Shown: positions 34,196-42,520 of the stretch, one piece after another
Numbering within the stretch: position 1 is the first letter of the stretch
Layout: every line of letters starts with the position of its first letter
Origin: Bifidobacterium tibiigranuli
GTDB taxonomy: Bacteria > Actinomycetota > Actinomycetes > Actinomycetales > Bifidobacteriaceae
DNA length: 61,678 bases
Reading direction: 5' to 3'
Assembly (NCBI RefSeq): GCF_009371885.1
Contig: NZ_QLZA01000014.1
Span: 1-61,678, forward strand
Position numbers and translations under genes: made by a program
The notes under the pieces: model-generated
Seen by the model: only the letters and a program-made list of their open reading frames with translations
Told to the model about the DNA's origin: nothing
Database searches by the model: none

Positions 34196-35287
34196 TCACT
34201 GCCTTGGCACGAAGGCCTCGAAGATGTGCCTGTCGAACCATTCGCCGCTGCGTTCCAGCTCCTCCTGGCTGCGCACCGTCCACGAGACGGCCGTCGCGCC
34301 CAGCGCACGCGCGGTCTGGACGTGAAGCCCTTCGCCGCCGTTCCAGTCGTAGGCGATGAAATCGGGTCGCGAAATCCAGTCCCCGAGCAGCTTGCCCGCT
34401 GCCCACTGCTGCGGCTGCGCGCTGTCGAACTGAGCTTCCACGGCCAATTGGCCACGGCATATCTCAGGGTGGTTCTTCTTGTACCAGCCCATCGCCTGCG
34501 GCATGAAGGACTCGACCACATACGGCCCCTCGTAGTCCCGCAGCAGCGCGTCGCCCTGCTCCATCAGCTCGGTGCAGCGCGCGTCCCAAGTCATCATGTC
34601 AAACTTGTATTCCACAATCAGCGGCACTCGGCCATCGACCAACCTGAGCACATCGGCGAACAACGGAACGTGCTGGTAGTAGCCTTGCGGAGCCACTGTT
34701 TCCGCGCTTTCCACGTCTTCCGCGCTTTCCACGCCGTCAGCAGCAACGGAATCACCAGCACTGGAATCACCATCCTCATCCGGACCCGCGTAAGCCTTCG
34801 AGTCCCCCGGCTTCGCAGGCGCGGGAAACAGCGCGATGCGCGAAAGCTCCTCATAGCTCAGATTCTCGACGCGGCGCGGGTCTCCGGCGACACGCAGCAA
34901 ATCGGCATCATGCACGACCACAACCTGTCCGTCCGCTGTGAGCTGAATATCCAGCTCGATGCCATACCCCGCCTCGCAGGCCGCCGCAAAAGCCGCCATC
35001 GAATTCTCCGGGGCAATGGGGCCGAGGAAATCAGCCGTGCCATACCCCGCCTGCAGGGCCATGCGCCGCGCCAAGGCAACGTATTCGCCGCTACTCGCCA
35101 CATAGTCCTCGGTCAGCCCCGAACCGGCATCGTGCAGGCCCCGGTGGGCGTAGAGCACATCGGGCACCTCCCGAACTCCGCGGCCTTTGCGCTCATGCGC
35201 CAAGCGCGGAGACAAAGCCCAGAGCGCTCCCCCGGCGGCGAGCGCACCGCCTACCATCACGCGTGAAAGAAATCCTTTGGATGCCAT
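34196..35287 (-). CDS. glycerophosphodiester phosphodiesterase family protein
   Basis: About 363 aa. A short N-terminal hydrophobic segment (SRVMVGGALAAGGALWALS) suggests a membrane anchor. The GDPD domain follows: VLYAHRGLHD, APENSMAAFAAACEAGYGIELDIQLTADGQVVVVHD has the HR, E-x-D and H active-site residues. A 50-residue acidic Asp/Glu/Ser insertion (about 170-225, DEDGDSSAGDSVAADG...) interrupts the barrel and is DNA-level repetitive. Cleaves glycerophosphodiesters to glycerol-3-phosphate and alcohols. Start set at ATG 35287 with AAGGGA. Confidence 0.88.
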   Translation of the reverse strand: MASKGFLSRVMVGGALAAGGALWALSPRLAHERKGRGVREVPDVLYAHRGLHDAGSGLTEDYVASSGEYVALARRMALQAGYGTADFLGPIAPENSMAAFAAACEAGYGIELDIQLTADGQVVVVHDADLLRVAGDPRRVENLSYEELSRIALFPAPAKPGDSKAYAGPDEDGDSSAGDSVAADGVESAEDVESAETVAPQGYYQHVPLFADVLRLVDGRVPLIVEYKFDMMTWDARCTELMEQGDALLRDYEGPYVVESFMPQAMGWYKKNHPEICRGQLAVEAQFDSAQPQQWAAGKLLGDWISRPDFIAYDWNGGEGLHVQTARALGATAVSWTVRSQEELERSGEWFDRHIFEAFVPRQ

Positions 35288-35473
35288 GAGCGTCCCTTTC
35301 ATTGGTTGAATCCGTTGGTCGAATTGGTTAGTCAAATCGATTGGTGTTGAGTCTGTTGCCTGAGTTCGTTATTTGAATCCGTTGTTGTTGAATCCGTTGG
35401 TATCGAATCAATTATCGCCGCCAAGCAACGTGCAGTCGTTACGTCAACCTGATGCTGCAAAAAACAATGCCTC
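35288..35473. repeat. degenerate TTGAATCCGTTG tandem repeat
   Basis: Between GDPD and the kinase gene. TTGAATCCGTTG-like units occur at least six times between 35300 and 35415, three almost exact. No gene is seen; the GDPD promoter must be here. Confidence 0.6.
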
Positions 35474-37243
35474 CTACCGTTTCTTCTTGCGCCGGCCCTT
35501 GAAGTAGATATCGAAGACGATCCACACGGACAGGACAAAGGCGACCACGTAGCCCATGAACCCGACCACGGGGATGCCGAAGACGATTGGCTTCATGCCG
35601 GCGAAGTAGACAATCGAAGAGCCGACGAACAGACCGACCACGATCAGGGCCATCGTCAGGCGGTTGACCATGTCGGAAAGCATGGCGAAGGGCTCCTGCG
35701 AACCGACGAGCTGCATGTTGACGCGCAGCTGGCCGCGCGTGAGCATATGCATCGCGACCTTGCTCTCCGCCAGCGCGCCGAGCACGCCGTGTAGGGCCTG
35801 ATGGCCTTCCAGCCCCAAGGTTTTGAGTTCGTCCTTGCCTACGACGGACACCGTTTTGCTTGAGGCAATATGGTTCGAGATGATCTGAATCATATTCACA
35901 TCCGGGATGAACTCGTCAAGCATGCCTTCGAGCGTGACCAGCGCGCGGCCCACCGTGGTAATCGAGCTGGGCAGCTCGATGTCGTGGCGCTGGGCCATCT
36001 GGGTGAGCGCGCCAAGAAAATCCGCGATGTTGAGGTCGGCAAGATCCACCGTGCCGAATTCCTTGACAATCACATCGAGGTCGGACAGCAGCGCCGCGTA
36101 ATCCTCCGGGTCGGCCTGCGTCCCGGCGAAGCGCAGCAGGCCATCGGCCAGCGCCGGCGAATCCTGGGAGCCAACGGCGAAGATCATATCGCGCAGCACC
36201 ACGCGGGTCTTCTGGTTGAGCCGACCGACCATCCCGAGGTCGATAAGCACGATGCTTCCTTGCGAGACGAGGATATTGCCCGGGTGCGGATCCGCATGGA
36301 AGAAGCCTTCGTCGAGCATCTGTGCGGCGAAATTGTCGACGAGCTTGGTGCCGATCTCCTTGAGATCGTAGCCCGCCTCGACCAGCTGATCCGGATGGGA
36401 CAGCGCGATGCCCTCCACGTAATCCATGACGACAACGTGCTCGCTGCACAGATCCATATACGGTTTCGGGCAGTCCATATAGCGATACGGAGCGCAGAAT
36501 CGGTTGAATTCACTGAGATTCCTGGCCTCAAGCAGGAAATCGGTCTCCGATTCGAAGGTGTCCCACAGCTCTTCGACGACCCCGCGCAAGTCGACAACCT
36601 GCGCGCTGGGCACCACTCTGGTCGCCAGCCGGGCGATCGAACGCATGATGGACACGTCCTGCGCCATCGTCTCGCGCACGCCGGGACGCTGCACCTTCAC
36701 GGCTATGTCCTCGCCGCTGACCAGCGTGGCGCGATGGACCTGCGCCAATGAAGCCGAGCCGAGCGGCGTGGTGTCGATATGATCGAATATCTCCTCGACC
36801 GGTCGTCCGTATTCGCGTGTCAGCGTCTCCAAGACGGTGAGATACGGCATCGGGTCGGCGTTGGCGCGCAGCTTCGCCAGCTCGTCGCAGAAGGGCTGTG
36901 GCAGAATCTCGGAGCGCATCGAGAGCATCTGCCCGACTTTGACGAAGGTAGGGCCGAGCGCCTCCAGCATGAGCCGCAGCCTGACCGGAGTCAAGCCATG
37001 CATCACATCGAATTGGCGCGCGATGGCGGCGATCTGCCCGAGCCGCTTCACCTTGCCGCGGCGGGTGAGATGGTAGCGCTGGGCGAAGGAATCCTTACGC
37101 CGCCCGAACAAGCCGATGGTATCGTCCTCGTCATCGACGGACGACGCCTTCGGGCCATGCGAGGACGCAGGCGCGGTCTGCTGTGCGTCCTCATCATCGC
37201 CTACGGAACGCTCGACGGCGGGCCCCTTGCCTTGCTGACTCAC
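35474..37243 (-). CDS. ABC1/UbiB (AarF)-family atypical kinase
   Basis: About 589 aa. N-terminal acidic Ser/Glu-rich 60 residues, then the ABC1 helix KXGQ motif (LGPTFVKVGQMLSMR), the Ala-rich loop GSASLAQVHRA, the kinase lysine in IAVKVQRPG, HADPHPGNI and VLIDLGMVG (catalytic and metal-binding), and two C-terminal membrane helices (MALIVVGLFVGSSIVYFAG, FMGYVVAFVLSVWIVFDIY). The family supports isoprenoid lipid biosynthesis or transport. Since bifidobacteria lack ubiquinone, another lipid role is likely. Start set at GTG 37243 with AAGGGTG; GTG 37255 is too close to that site. Confidence 0.88.
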   Translation of the reverse strand: MSQQGKGPAVERSVGDDEDAQQTAPASSHGPKASSVDDEDDTIGLFGRRKDSFAQRYHLTRRGKVKRLGQIAAIARQFDVMHGLTPVRLRLMLEALGPTFVKVGQMLSMRSEILPQPFCDELAKLRANADPMPYLTVLETLTREYGRPVEEIFDHIDTTPLGSASLAQVHRATLVSGEDIAVKVQRPGVRETMAQDVSIMRSIARLATRVVPSAQVVDLRGVVEELWDTFESETDFLLEARNLSEFNRFCAPYRYMDCPKPYMDLCSEHVVVMDYVEGIALSHPDQLVEAGYDLKEIGTKLVDNFAAQMLDEGFFHADPHPGNILVSQGSIVLIDLGMVGRLNQKTRVVLRDMIFAVGSQDSPALADGLLRFAGTQADPEDYAALLSDLDVIVKEFGTVDLADLNIADFLGALTQMAQRHDIELPSSITTVGRALVTLEGMLDEFIPDVNMIQIISNHIASSKTVSVVGKDELKTLGLEGHQALHGVLGALAESKVAMHMLTRGQLRVNMQLVGSQEPFAMLSDMVNRLTMALIVVGLFVGSSIVYFAGMKPIVFGIPVVGFMGYVVAFVLSVWIVFDIYFKGRRKKKR

Positions 37244-37384
37244 TGATTCACCCACCCTTCGCGGCGCACCGGCTCAAGCGGCACGCATATGAACACATAT
37301 GAACACACATGGCATACACATGCGCGCACGCATCATGAAGCAACCGACGCTATCTGCGCCGGTGCCACCGCTATCCGTCTAACG

Positions 37385-37612
37385 CTACTCGGCCGTATCC
37401 TCGGAAGCGCTTTTGGACTTAGCCTCTTCCCTGGCCTCGCTGGCCTTGCGCTTGAGCTCAGTATTGAGAGCCTTGCCTTGTTCGACGGTGATCTCGCCCT
37501 TCTTGACCAGGTCATCGACGATCTCCTGGCTCTTCTCGACCGTAGTAGCCAGAGCGCCTACGCCGGCAAGAAACACCTTGCGCAAGCCGTCACCGAAATC
37601 AAAGTTAGCCAT
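37385..37612 (-). CDS. small phasin-like protein
   Basis: 75 aa, amphipathic and helical: LRKVFLAGVGALATTVEKSQEIVDDLVKKGEITVEQGKALNTELKRKA, matching the phasin/PHA-granule-associated family, whose stem VGALAxTxEKxxxxxxxLVxKGE is widespread in Firmicutes and Actinobacteria without polyhydroxyalkanoate. Strong GGAGGT ribosome site. Immediately upstream of the UbiB-like kinase gene, so a membrane-lipid or stress role is possible. Function unproven. Confidence 0.8.
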   Translation of the reverse strand: MANFDFGDGLRKVFLAGVGALATTVEKSQEIVDDLVKKGEITVEQGKALNTELKRKASEAREEAKSKSASEDTAE

Positions 37613-37808
37613 GATGTACCTCCTTCAAAGGTATCGTGTATCGTGCTTTCACTCTACATCACGGACCTTATGTGAATTGCCTCTCAATTCTCGGTTTTTC
37701 AGTCCGCGAAGCACTTCGCCCCGTGGATTTTCGGCAGTGGTGAAGTAAGCTTGAATCGAATTGCGAGTGGATGCACTTGCAGCAATGTCAAGAAGAAGGA
37801 ATATTCAT

Positions 37809-38525
37809 ATGAATCTGCGTAAATACGTAGCTGAATTCATCGGTACGGCGATTCTCGTGCTCATCGGCACCGGCGCGGTCGCCGGCTCCACCACCCTCAC
37901 CGGCGCGACCGGCCTCAAAGGCTCGCCGCTGGCACTGAGCACCCTGGTCATCGCTCTGGCGTTCGGCATCTCAATCATCATCGCCGCCTACTCCATCGGC
38001 AACGTCTCCGGCGCTGTGCTCAACCCCGCGCTCACCCTCGGCATGCTCATCGACGGCCGCCTGACCGTCACCGATTTCGTCGGCTACATCGTGGCGCAGG
38101 TGCTCGGCGCGCTGGCCGGATCCGGTCTGCTCGTCGCCTTCGCTGGCTCCAACAAGTCGCTCGGCGCCAACGGCTACGGCGATCTCTCAGCACTGAATAC
38201 CGGCGTGGGCGCAGCGTTCCTCATCGAAACCGTGCTGACCTTCTTCTTCATGCTCGTCGTGCTCGGCGTCACTGCGAAGCCCGAGTTCTCCTCGGTCGCC
38301 GGCGTGGTCATCGGTCTGACGCTTTCTGGGCTTATCCTTATCGGTCTGCCCTTCACCGGCGTCGGCGTGAACCCGGCCCGCTCCTTCGCTCCGGCGCTCC
38401 TCACCGGCGGCGAGGCACTCTCGCAGGTCTGGCTCTTCATCGTGGCCCCGCTCGTCGGCGCTGCTCTGGGCGCGCTCGTGCACCGCTATGTGCTTGCGCC
38501 GGTCTACCTCGACAAGAAGGACTGA
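37809..38525 (+). CDS. aquaporin / glycerol facilitator (MIP family)
   Basis: 238 aa, six membrane spans and two half-helices with NPA boxes: SGAVLNPALTLG and GVGVNPARSFAPA. The first conserved helix is YVAEFIGTAILVLIGTGAVAG. Second-box residues (GLPFTGVGVNPARSF) favour a water channel over a glycerol facilitator but are not decisive. Start set at ATG 37809 with AAGGAA; a longer frame from 37761 has no ribosome site. Confidence 0.93.
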   Translation: MNLRKYVAEFIGTAILVLIGTGAVAGSTTLTGATGLKGSPLALSTLVIALAFGISIIIAAYSIGNVSGAVLNPALTLGMLIDGRLTVTDFVGYIVAQVLGALAGSGLLVAFAGSNKSLGANGYGDLSALNTGVGAAFLIETVLTFFFMLVVLGVTAKPEFSSVAGVVIGLTLSGLILIGLPFTGVGVNPARSFAPALLTGGEALSQVWLFIVAPLVGAALGALVHRYVLAPVYLDKKD

Positions 38526-38562
38526 GACGGGCATTTAGGCTTCTGCCTGATTGCTCCTGATC

Positions 38563-38626
38563 ATAGACGAGGGGCCTGTGCGCAACGTGATTCATGATTC
38601 ACGTTGCGCACAGGCCCCTCGTCTAT
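38563..38626 (+). terminator. 28-bp inverted repeat terminator after aquaporin
   Basis: Perfect arms at 38563-38590 and 38599-38626 (core GACGAGGGGCCTGTGCGCAA) with an 8-nt loop. Weak T run, but the arm length, GC content and position 38 bp after the stop fit a terminator. Confidence 0.65.
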
Positions 38627-39195
38627 AGCTGCATGGGTTTCCGCATGGCACCGGAGATGCACGAAAGCGGCGTCGAGTCCGGTGGTCCAAAGAATACTGA
38701 GGTGCGGCTCGCACTACTTCGATTCCCTTTGGAGTAGTGCGACAGAAGCGCACACCGTGCATGGTAGCTTTCTGGTACGGGAACGTTGGAATCTCAACGA
38801 TTAGCTTTCATGACGATATAACACGAAATGTGCGTTTTGCGCGCACTATGCAAAGCCGGACCGCCATGGTGCGCATCGATCTGATGATGTGGCCGAATGC
38901 GATGCCGTAGCGTAAGGCCCCCAAATCTTAACAGTTCGAGGGCCCTGCGGCAATAATAGGGGATGGAGTTAGAAGCCATCCCACCGGATTCGGCAACGTC
39001 CCCTGAAAGTCCTAGCGCCTGCCGAGAGTGTAGGGAACGTGCGGAAGTGCCGTGTCCAGCGTTTCCATCATAACCGATACTCTTCGAACACGTCGAGCGA
39101 AATCCCGCGGAAAGGACAAGCCCCGACCATCCGACAACCGTCGGATGCTACTGCCGCGTCACTCGTGGCGCGGCCATAACAGAAGGGCGCAGATC

Positions 39196-39402
39196 ATGCG
39201 CAACTTAGAAGAGGAGCCGCACAGCGGCACGGCAATGCTGTGGCTCATGGCGGTCCTCGTGATCGTCCTGTCGACCAAAGTGGACGACGGTGCTTCGCAC
39301 CGTCCTTCGCAGCCTTGGCGGCTGCTCACTTCGCCTACGGACAGCCCACCAGGCTGTCCGCTTAACGGCTCAGCAAAGCCGACATCGCGATACTGGCGAT
39401 AG
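39196..39402 (+). CDS. possible small membrane peptide, C-terminus from a repeat
   Basis: 68 codons from ATG with AAGGG nine bases upstream. The first 34 residues (MRNLEEEPHSGTAMLWLMAV then LVIVLSTKVDD) contain a plausible membrane helix, but the rest is translated from the three-stem-loop repeat. Either a small peptide truncated by repeat insertion or a chance ORF. Confidence 0.25.
   Translation: MRNLEEEPHSGTAMLWLMAVLVIVLSTKVDDGASHRPSQPWRLLTSPTDSPPGCPLNGSAKPTSRYWR
39286..39374 (+). repeat. three-stem-loop repeat, copy C
   Basis: Stem 1 GACGGTGC/GCACCGTC (39286-39293, 39297-39304); stem 2 GCAGCC/GGCTGC (39309-39314, 39320-39325); linker TCACTTCGCCTAC; stem 3 GGACAGCC/GGCTGTCC (39339-39346, 39352-39359); tail GCTTAACGGCTCAGC. 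All three stems have sequences different from copies A/B yet pair perfectly. Confidence 0.85.
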
Positions 39403-39727
39403 CCGGCTACACGATGCGAGCCCACAGCAAGGAGCGCAGCTAGCGACTCCACAGCCGTCCCGGTCGTCAAAGGCCGGGGCGGCACTACTACCTACAAGAA
39501 ATAGGGGGATGCCATATGATCCTTATCGGCACCCTTGTCGAGACCAGACACAGCCAAGCTTGAGCACTACAGGCGAGAGTCAAGCTGGTCAGTGCCTTAG
39601 CCTCCTGAATGCGGCATCAAGTTGCTTGAGGTCTCCCTCCTCGCAATGGTAATCCATCGCTTCGCGAGATCACGGCCACATTATGGTTACATACACGCCC
39701 AGCTGGAGGCTTGGCCGCGAATCAGCT

Positions 39728-40621
39728 TCAGTTTCGACCAGTGGCTTCGTGCTTCTTCGCTAAACCCGGCGAAGGCGCGTATCCCATGCGCCATACGTAG
39801 ACGGCTGAGGCAGCAACAGTTGCGGACATCCACACGGCCCACCACGGGAATGGCGGGATTCTAGGAGCTTGTTTCGCAGCGGCGATGTCGGCTTTGGGCG
39901 TGGGATACACGCGCTGACCCGTCACGATGATTCTGGATGTATTGATGCCCAAGGGCGTGCAGGTTACCAGCGTGACCAGATCCTTTCCACGTTCTATTCG
40001 CAGCGCCTCGGTGTCGTCGGGATCGACCACTTGGGTGGTAATCACCTGGTACGTCATTGTTTCGCCAAGTACGTTGACCGCGAACCGGTCGCCGACGCCG
40101 ACCTTGTCGAGATGCGTGAACAGGGTGGCCTTAGCCAGTCCGCGGTGCGCCGACAGCACGGCGCGAGTGCTCGGGCCGCCGACCGGCAGCGAGGTTCCCT
40201 ACAAGTGCCCCACGCCCTTTTCCAGCACTTCGTCGGATGTGCCATGATAGATGGGCAGATTCACATGGATCTTCGGTATCGTCAGCCATCCCATGGTGCC
40301 CTCGTCGTCGGCGGACAGCATTTTGTCGTAGTCGAGGCCGGATCCGCTTTCGCCGCCACTCGAGCTCGGCTTGCGATCCCCGGCCTCCAGCACGATAGCC
40401 CCGGCGTCGAGTGCATCATTGTAGGCATGCGCCTGCGCCAGCTGCTCTACGTACGAGGGGACTACATGCTTCTCTTCACCCACGTAGTTCTTGAGCACCT
40501 TGGATGAGGCATATTCGGAGAACCAGTTCGCGATGGTCGGGTATGAAGCGGCTGACATTCCCGCAATGACGAGCAGCACGGTGAACAGCGCCGTGAACGA
40601 GAGCTTCCGGCGCCGCCGCAC
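39728..40621 (-). pseudogene. class C (pilin) sortase interrupted by in-frame TAG
   Basis: About 297 codons. The N-terminal part has a membrane helix (FTALFTVLLVIAGMSAASYP), the class C lid region and IPKIHVNLPIYHGTSDEVLEKGVGHL, then TAG at 40199-40201, then GTSLPVGGPSTRAVLSAHRG in the same frame. Normal proteins read HLEGTSLPVGG, so a GAG codon became TAG. Catalytic His (SAHRGL), Cys (LVTCTPLGINTSR) and Arg, and the C-terminal helix, all lie after the stop. No insertion or frameshift is needed. Start is GTG 40621. It belongs to the pilus cluster and would polymerise the pilins just upstream. Confidence 0.85.
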
Positions 40622-40739
40622 GGTCTCGTTTGACCCCTGTTGAAGATGAGCCGGGAGGACTTTGCGCTAGTAGATACGCGAAGAGAGGGAAAGCGGCAGT
40701 CCCCCGACTAGCCTGGTCCTGTATCTGCTAGTTGGCAGC

Positions 40740-42383
40740 TCAGCGAGCCGAGCGCTTGCGCGAGATCGCGTAGGCGGCGCCGCCGGCAGCCACCAGCGCG
40801 ATGCCGCCCAGCGCCATCACGACGGTGCCCGCGGCACCAGTCAGCGGCAGGTTCGGATGCTTCTGCTGCACGTTCGTGACGTCGATAGCGTTGGCGGGCG
40901 ACGTGGCCGTGGTGCCCGGCTTGATCGTCACCGTCTGAGGATCACCCTTGATGAAACCGGCCGGAGCCTTGGTCTCATACACGCAGTAATCCTTCGAGAA
41001 GCTAGCAGGATCCGGTTCAGTGGCGCTGTTGATGTTGGCCACGAACAGGCCCAGCGAGCCGTCGGTGCTAGCCGCGCCCGTCGCCGGGTCATTCACGCTC
41101 CACTGCACAAGGCCATTGGCATCCGAGGTACCAGTCGCGACAGCCGTGCCAGCGGGCTGTGAATTATCCGCCGGGCAGCCGCCCTCGTAGACCGAGAAGT
41201 CGGCGTTCGCGAGCTTGTTATTGCTCTCGTCGACCTTGGTGACCTCAAGATTGCCCCAGAACGTGTACGGGGTCGTAGTGCCGGGAACCGTCTTGCCATT
41301 GAAGGTCGAGCCGTAGCCCGGCTTGCCGACCTCGCCATTGCCCGGGCCGTTGGCGATCCCGCCGGTCACGGTGACCTTGAGGACCTTGGCGTTGAAAACA
41401 ATGGTGATCTTGTCGCCCTTGTTGATCTTCTTCAGGCCCGAATCATTCAAGGTCCATTTCACGACGCCAGTGGCTGCGTCAGTGGTTCGCGTGTAGTCGC
41501 CAGAGACGAAGTCCGTGCCGCTGTTATGCACCGAGACTTCGGAATCGAACGCCAGCTCGGCGGGATCGAGGTTATCGTAGATGACCGCATCGTTGTACGT
41601 CTCGCCGGTATTGAGCGCAGGAACCTCCTGCTCGATGGTGTACTGGACGGTATCGCCGACCTTCACGCCCGTCTGCTTCTCAGTCGTGTTGATCGTCTTG
41701 ACCGGGCCGGTGAGGATCTGATTCTTCGGGTACGCGTTCACATCGTAGAGCCAGCTGCCCTTGGTTTGCGGCAACGGCAGGGTCACCAGGAACGGAGCCG
41801 TCTGGGATACGATGTCATTGTCGCCATGTCCCGTCTCGGTCACCAGATACAAGCCATGGGGCAGCGTCGGCACCGTGCCATCGGCCAGCCTGCCGACGCC
41901 CTGGGCATCGGTCGTCACCGTCTTGGCATTGGCCGCATCGAGCACGAAGCTGTTCTTCGGCGTGACTGCATTTGTAGTAGGATCCACCGATGCGACATCG
42001 TCAGCCGCCAGCGGACCGCCGTTATTACCGCCCTGCGAGATGAGATCCCATGCCTTGGAATCAGTGTTGATCGCATCCGTGGTAAGGCTCTGATCGCCTT
42101 TCGCGCTCACCGGGGTGATCGTGAACTCGACGCCCTTGAGCGCAGTATGCGTCGAAGGATCGGGGGTCTGCACCGTGCCGTCAGGGACATGAGTAGTGTC
42201 CTGCGGGCCTGCGTACTTGTTGATCGTCAGGCTCGTCGCCTTGCCCGCTTCGATATTGCCCACGCCCGTCTCAGTCGCGTTCGCCGTCAGCGCGGCGCCC
42301 GCCAGGCCGGCAAGGCCCAGAGCCACAGCTCCAGCAGCAGCCGCGACACGACGTGCCAGCGACCCTTTCCTTGCAATACCCAT
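40740..42383 (-). CDS. major (backbone) pilin, LPxTG-anchored, SpaA/FimA-like
   Basis: 547 aa. Signal peptide (VAAAAGAVALGLAGLAGAALTANA). The pilin motif is VNAYPKN near residues 215-221, whose Lys is the usual target of class C sortase. Two or three Ig-like isopeptide domains follow, with an E-box YCVYETKAPAGF near the end. Cell-wall signal LPLTGAAGTVVMALGGIALVAAGGAAYAISRKRSAR. GAAAGGAAA precedes the ATG. Should form the pilus shaft, provided a class C sortase is active. Second gene of the cluster. Confidence 0.92.
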   Translation of the reverse strand: MGIARKGSLARRVAAAAGAVALGLAGLAGAALTANATETGVGNIEAGKATSLTINKYAGPQDTTHVPDGTVQTPDPSTHTALKGVEFTITPVSAKGDQSLTTDAINTDSKAWDLISQGGNNGGPLAADDVASVDPTTNAVTPKNSFVLDAANAKTVTTDAQGVGRLADGTVPTLPHGLYLVTETGHGDNDIVSQTAPFLVTLPLPQTKGSWLYDVNAYPKNQILTGPVKTINTTEKQTGVKVGDTVQYTIEQEVPALNTGETYNDAVIYDNLDPAELAFDSEVSVHNSGTDFVSGDYTRTTDAATGVVKWTLNDSGLKKINKGDKITIVFNAKVLKVTVTGGIANGPGNGEVGKPGYGSTFNGKTVPGTTTPYTFWGNLEVTKVDESNNKLANADFSVYEGGCPADNSQPAGTAVATGTSDANGLVQWSVNDPATGAASTDGSLGLFVANINSATEPDPASFSKDYCVYETKAPAGFIKGDPQTVTIKPGTTATSPANAIDVTNVQQKHPNLPLTGAAGTVVMALGGIALVAAGGAAYAISRKRSAR

Positions 42384-42520
42384 TGGTTATTTCCTTTCTC
42401 TACGGTGCCAGCCGCCGGAAGGCCACCACACCTGCTCTGACAGAGGATCTGCCAAAATCTGTAATTGTTCATTTACGAGCGGCGACGCCAAGCTGCCCGA
42501 CGGCGCCAGGAATCAAAGGC

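Larger units (their letters stand above)
38627..39727. other. 1.1-kb region without a clear gene
   Basis: Between aquaporin and the sortase pseudogene. Contains hairpins (e.g. GGCCC/GGGCC around 38916-38944; CCGACAACCGTCGG near 39129; GCCGCG...CGCGGC near 39150-39176), one three-stem-loop repeat (39286-39374) and a possible short ORF at 39196. Short frames through the rest have no ribosome site or protein-like composition. It may be the decayed end of the accessory surface module. Confidence 0.5.

Noticed and set aside
39728..40159. Separate small sortase-like gene starting after the TAG
   Set aside because: Same frame as the upstream half, no ribosome site at the internal GTG, and lacks the membrane anchor; it is the second half of the interrupted sortase.
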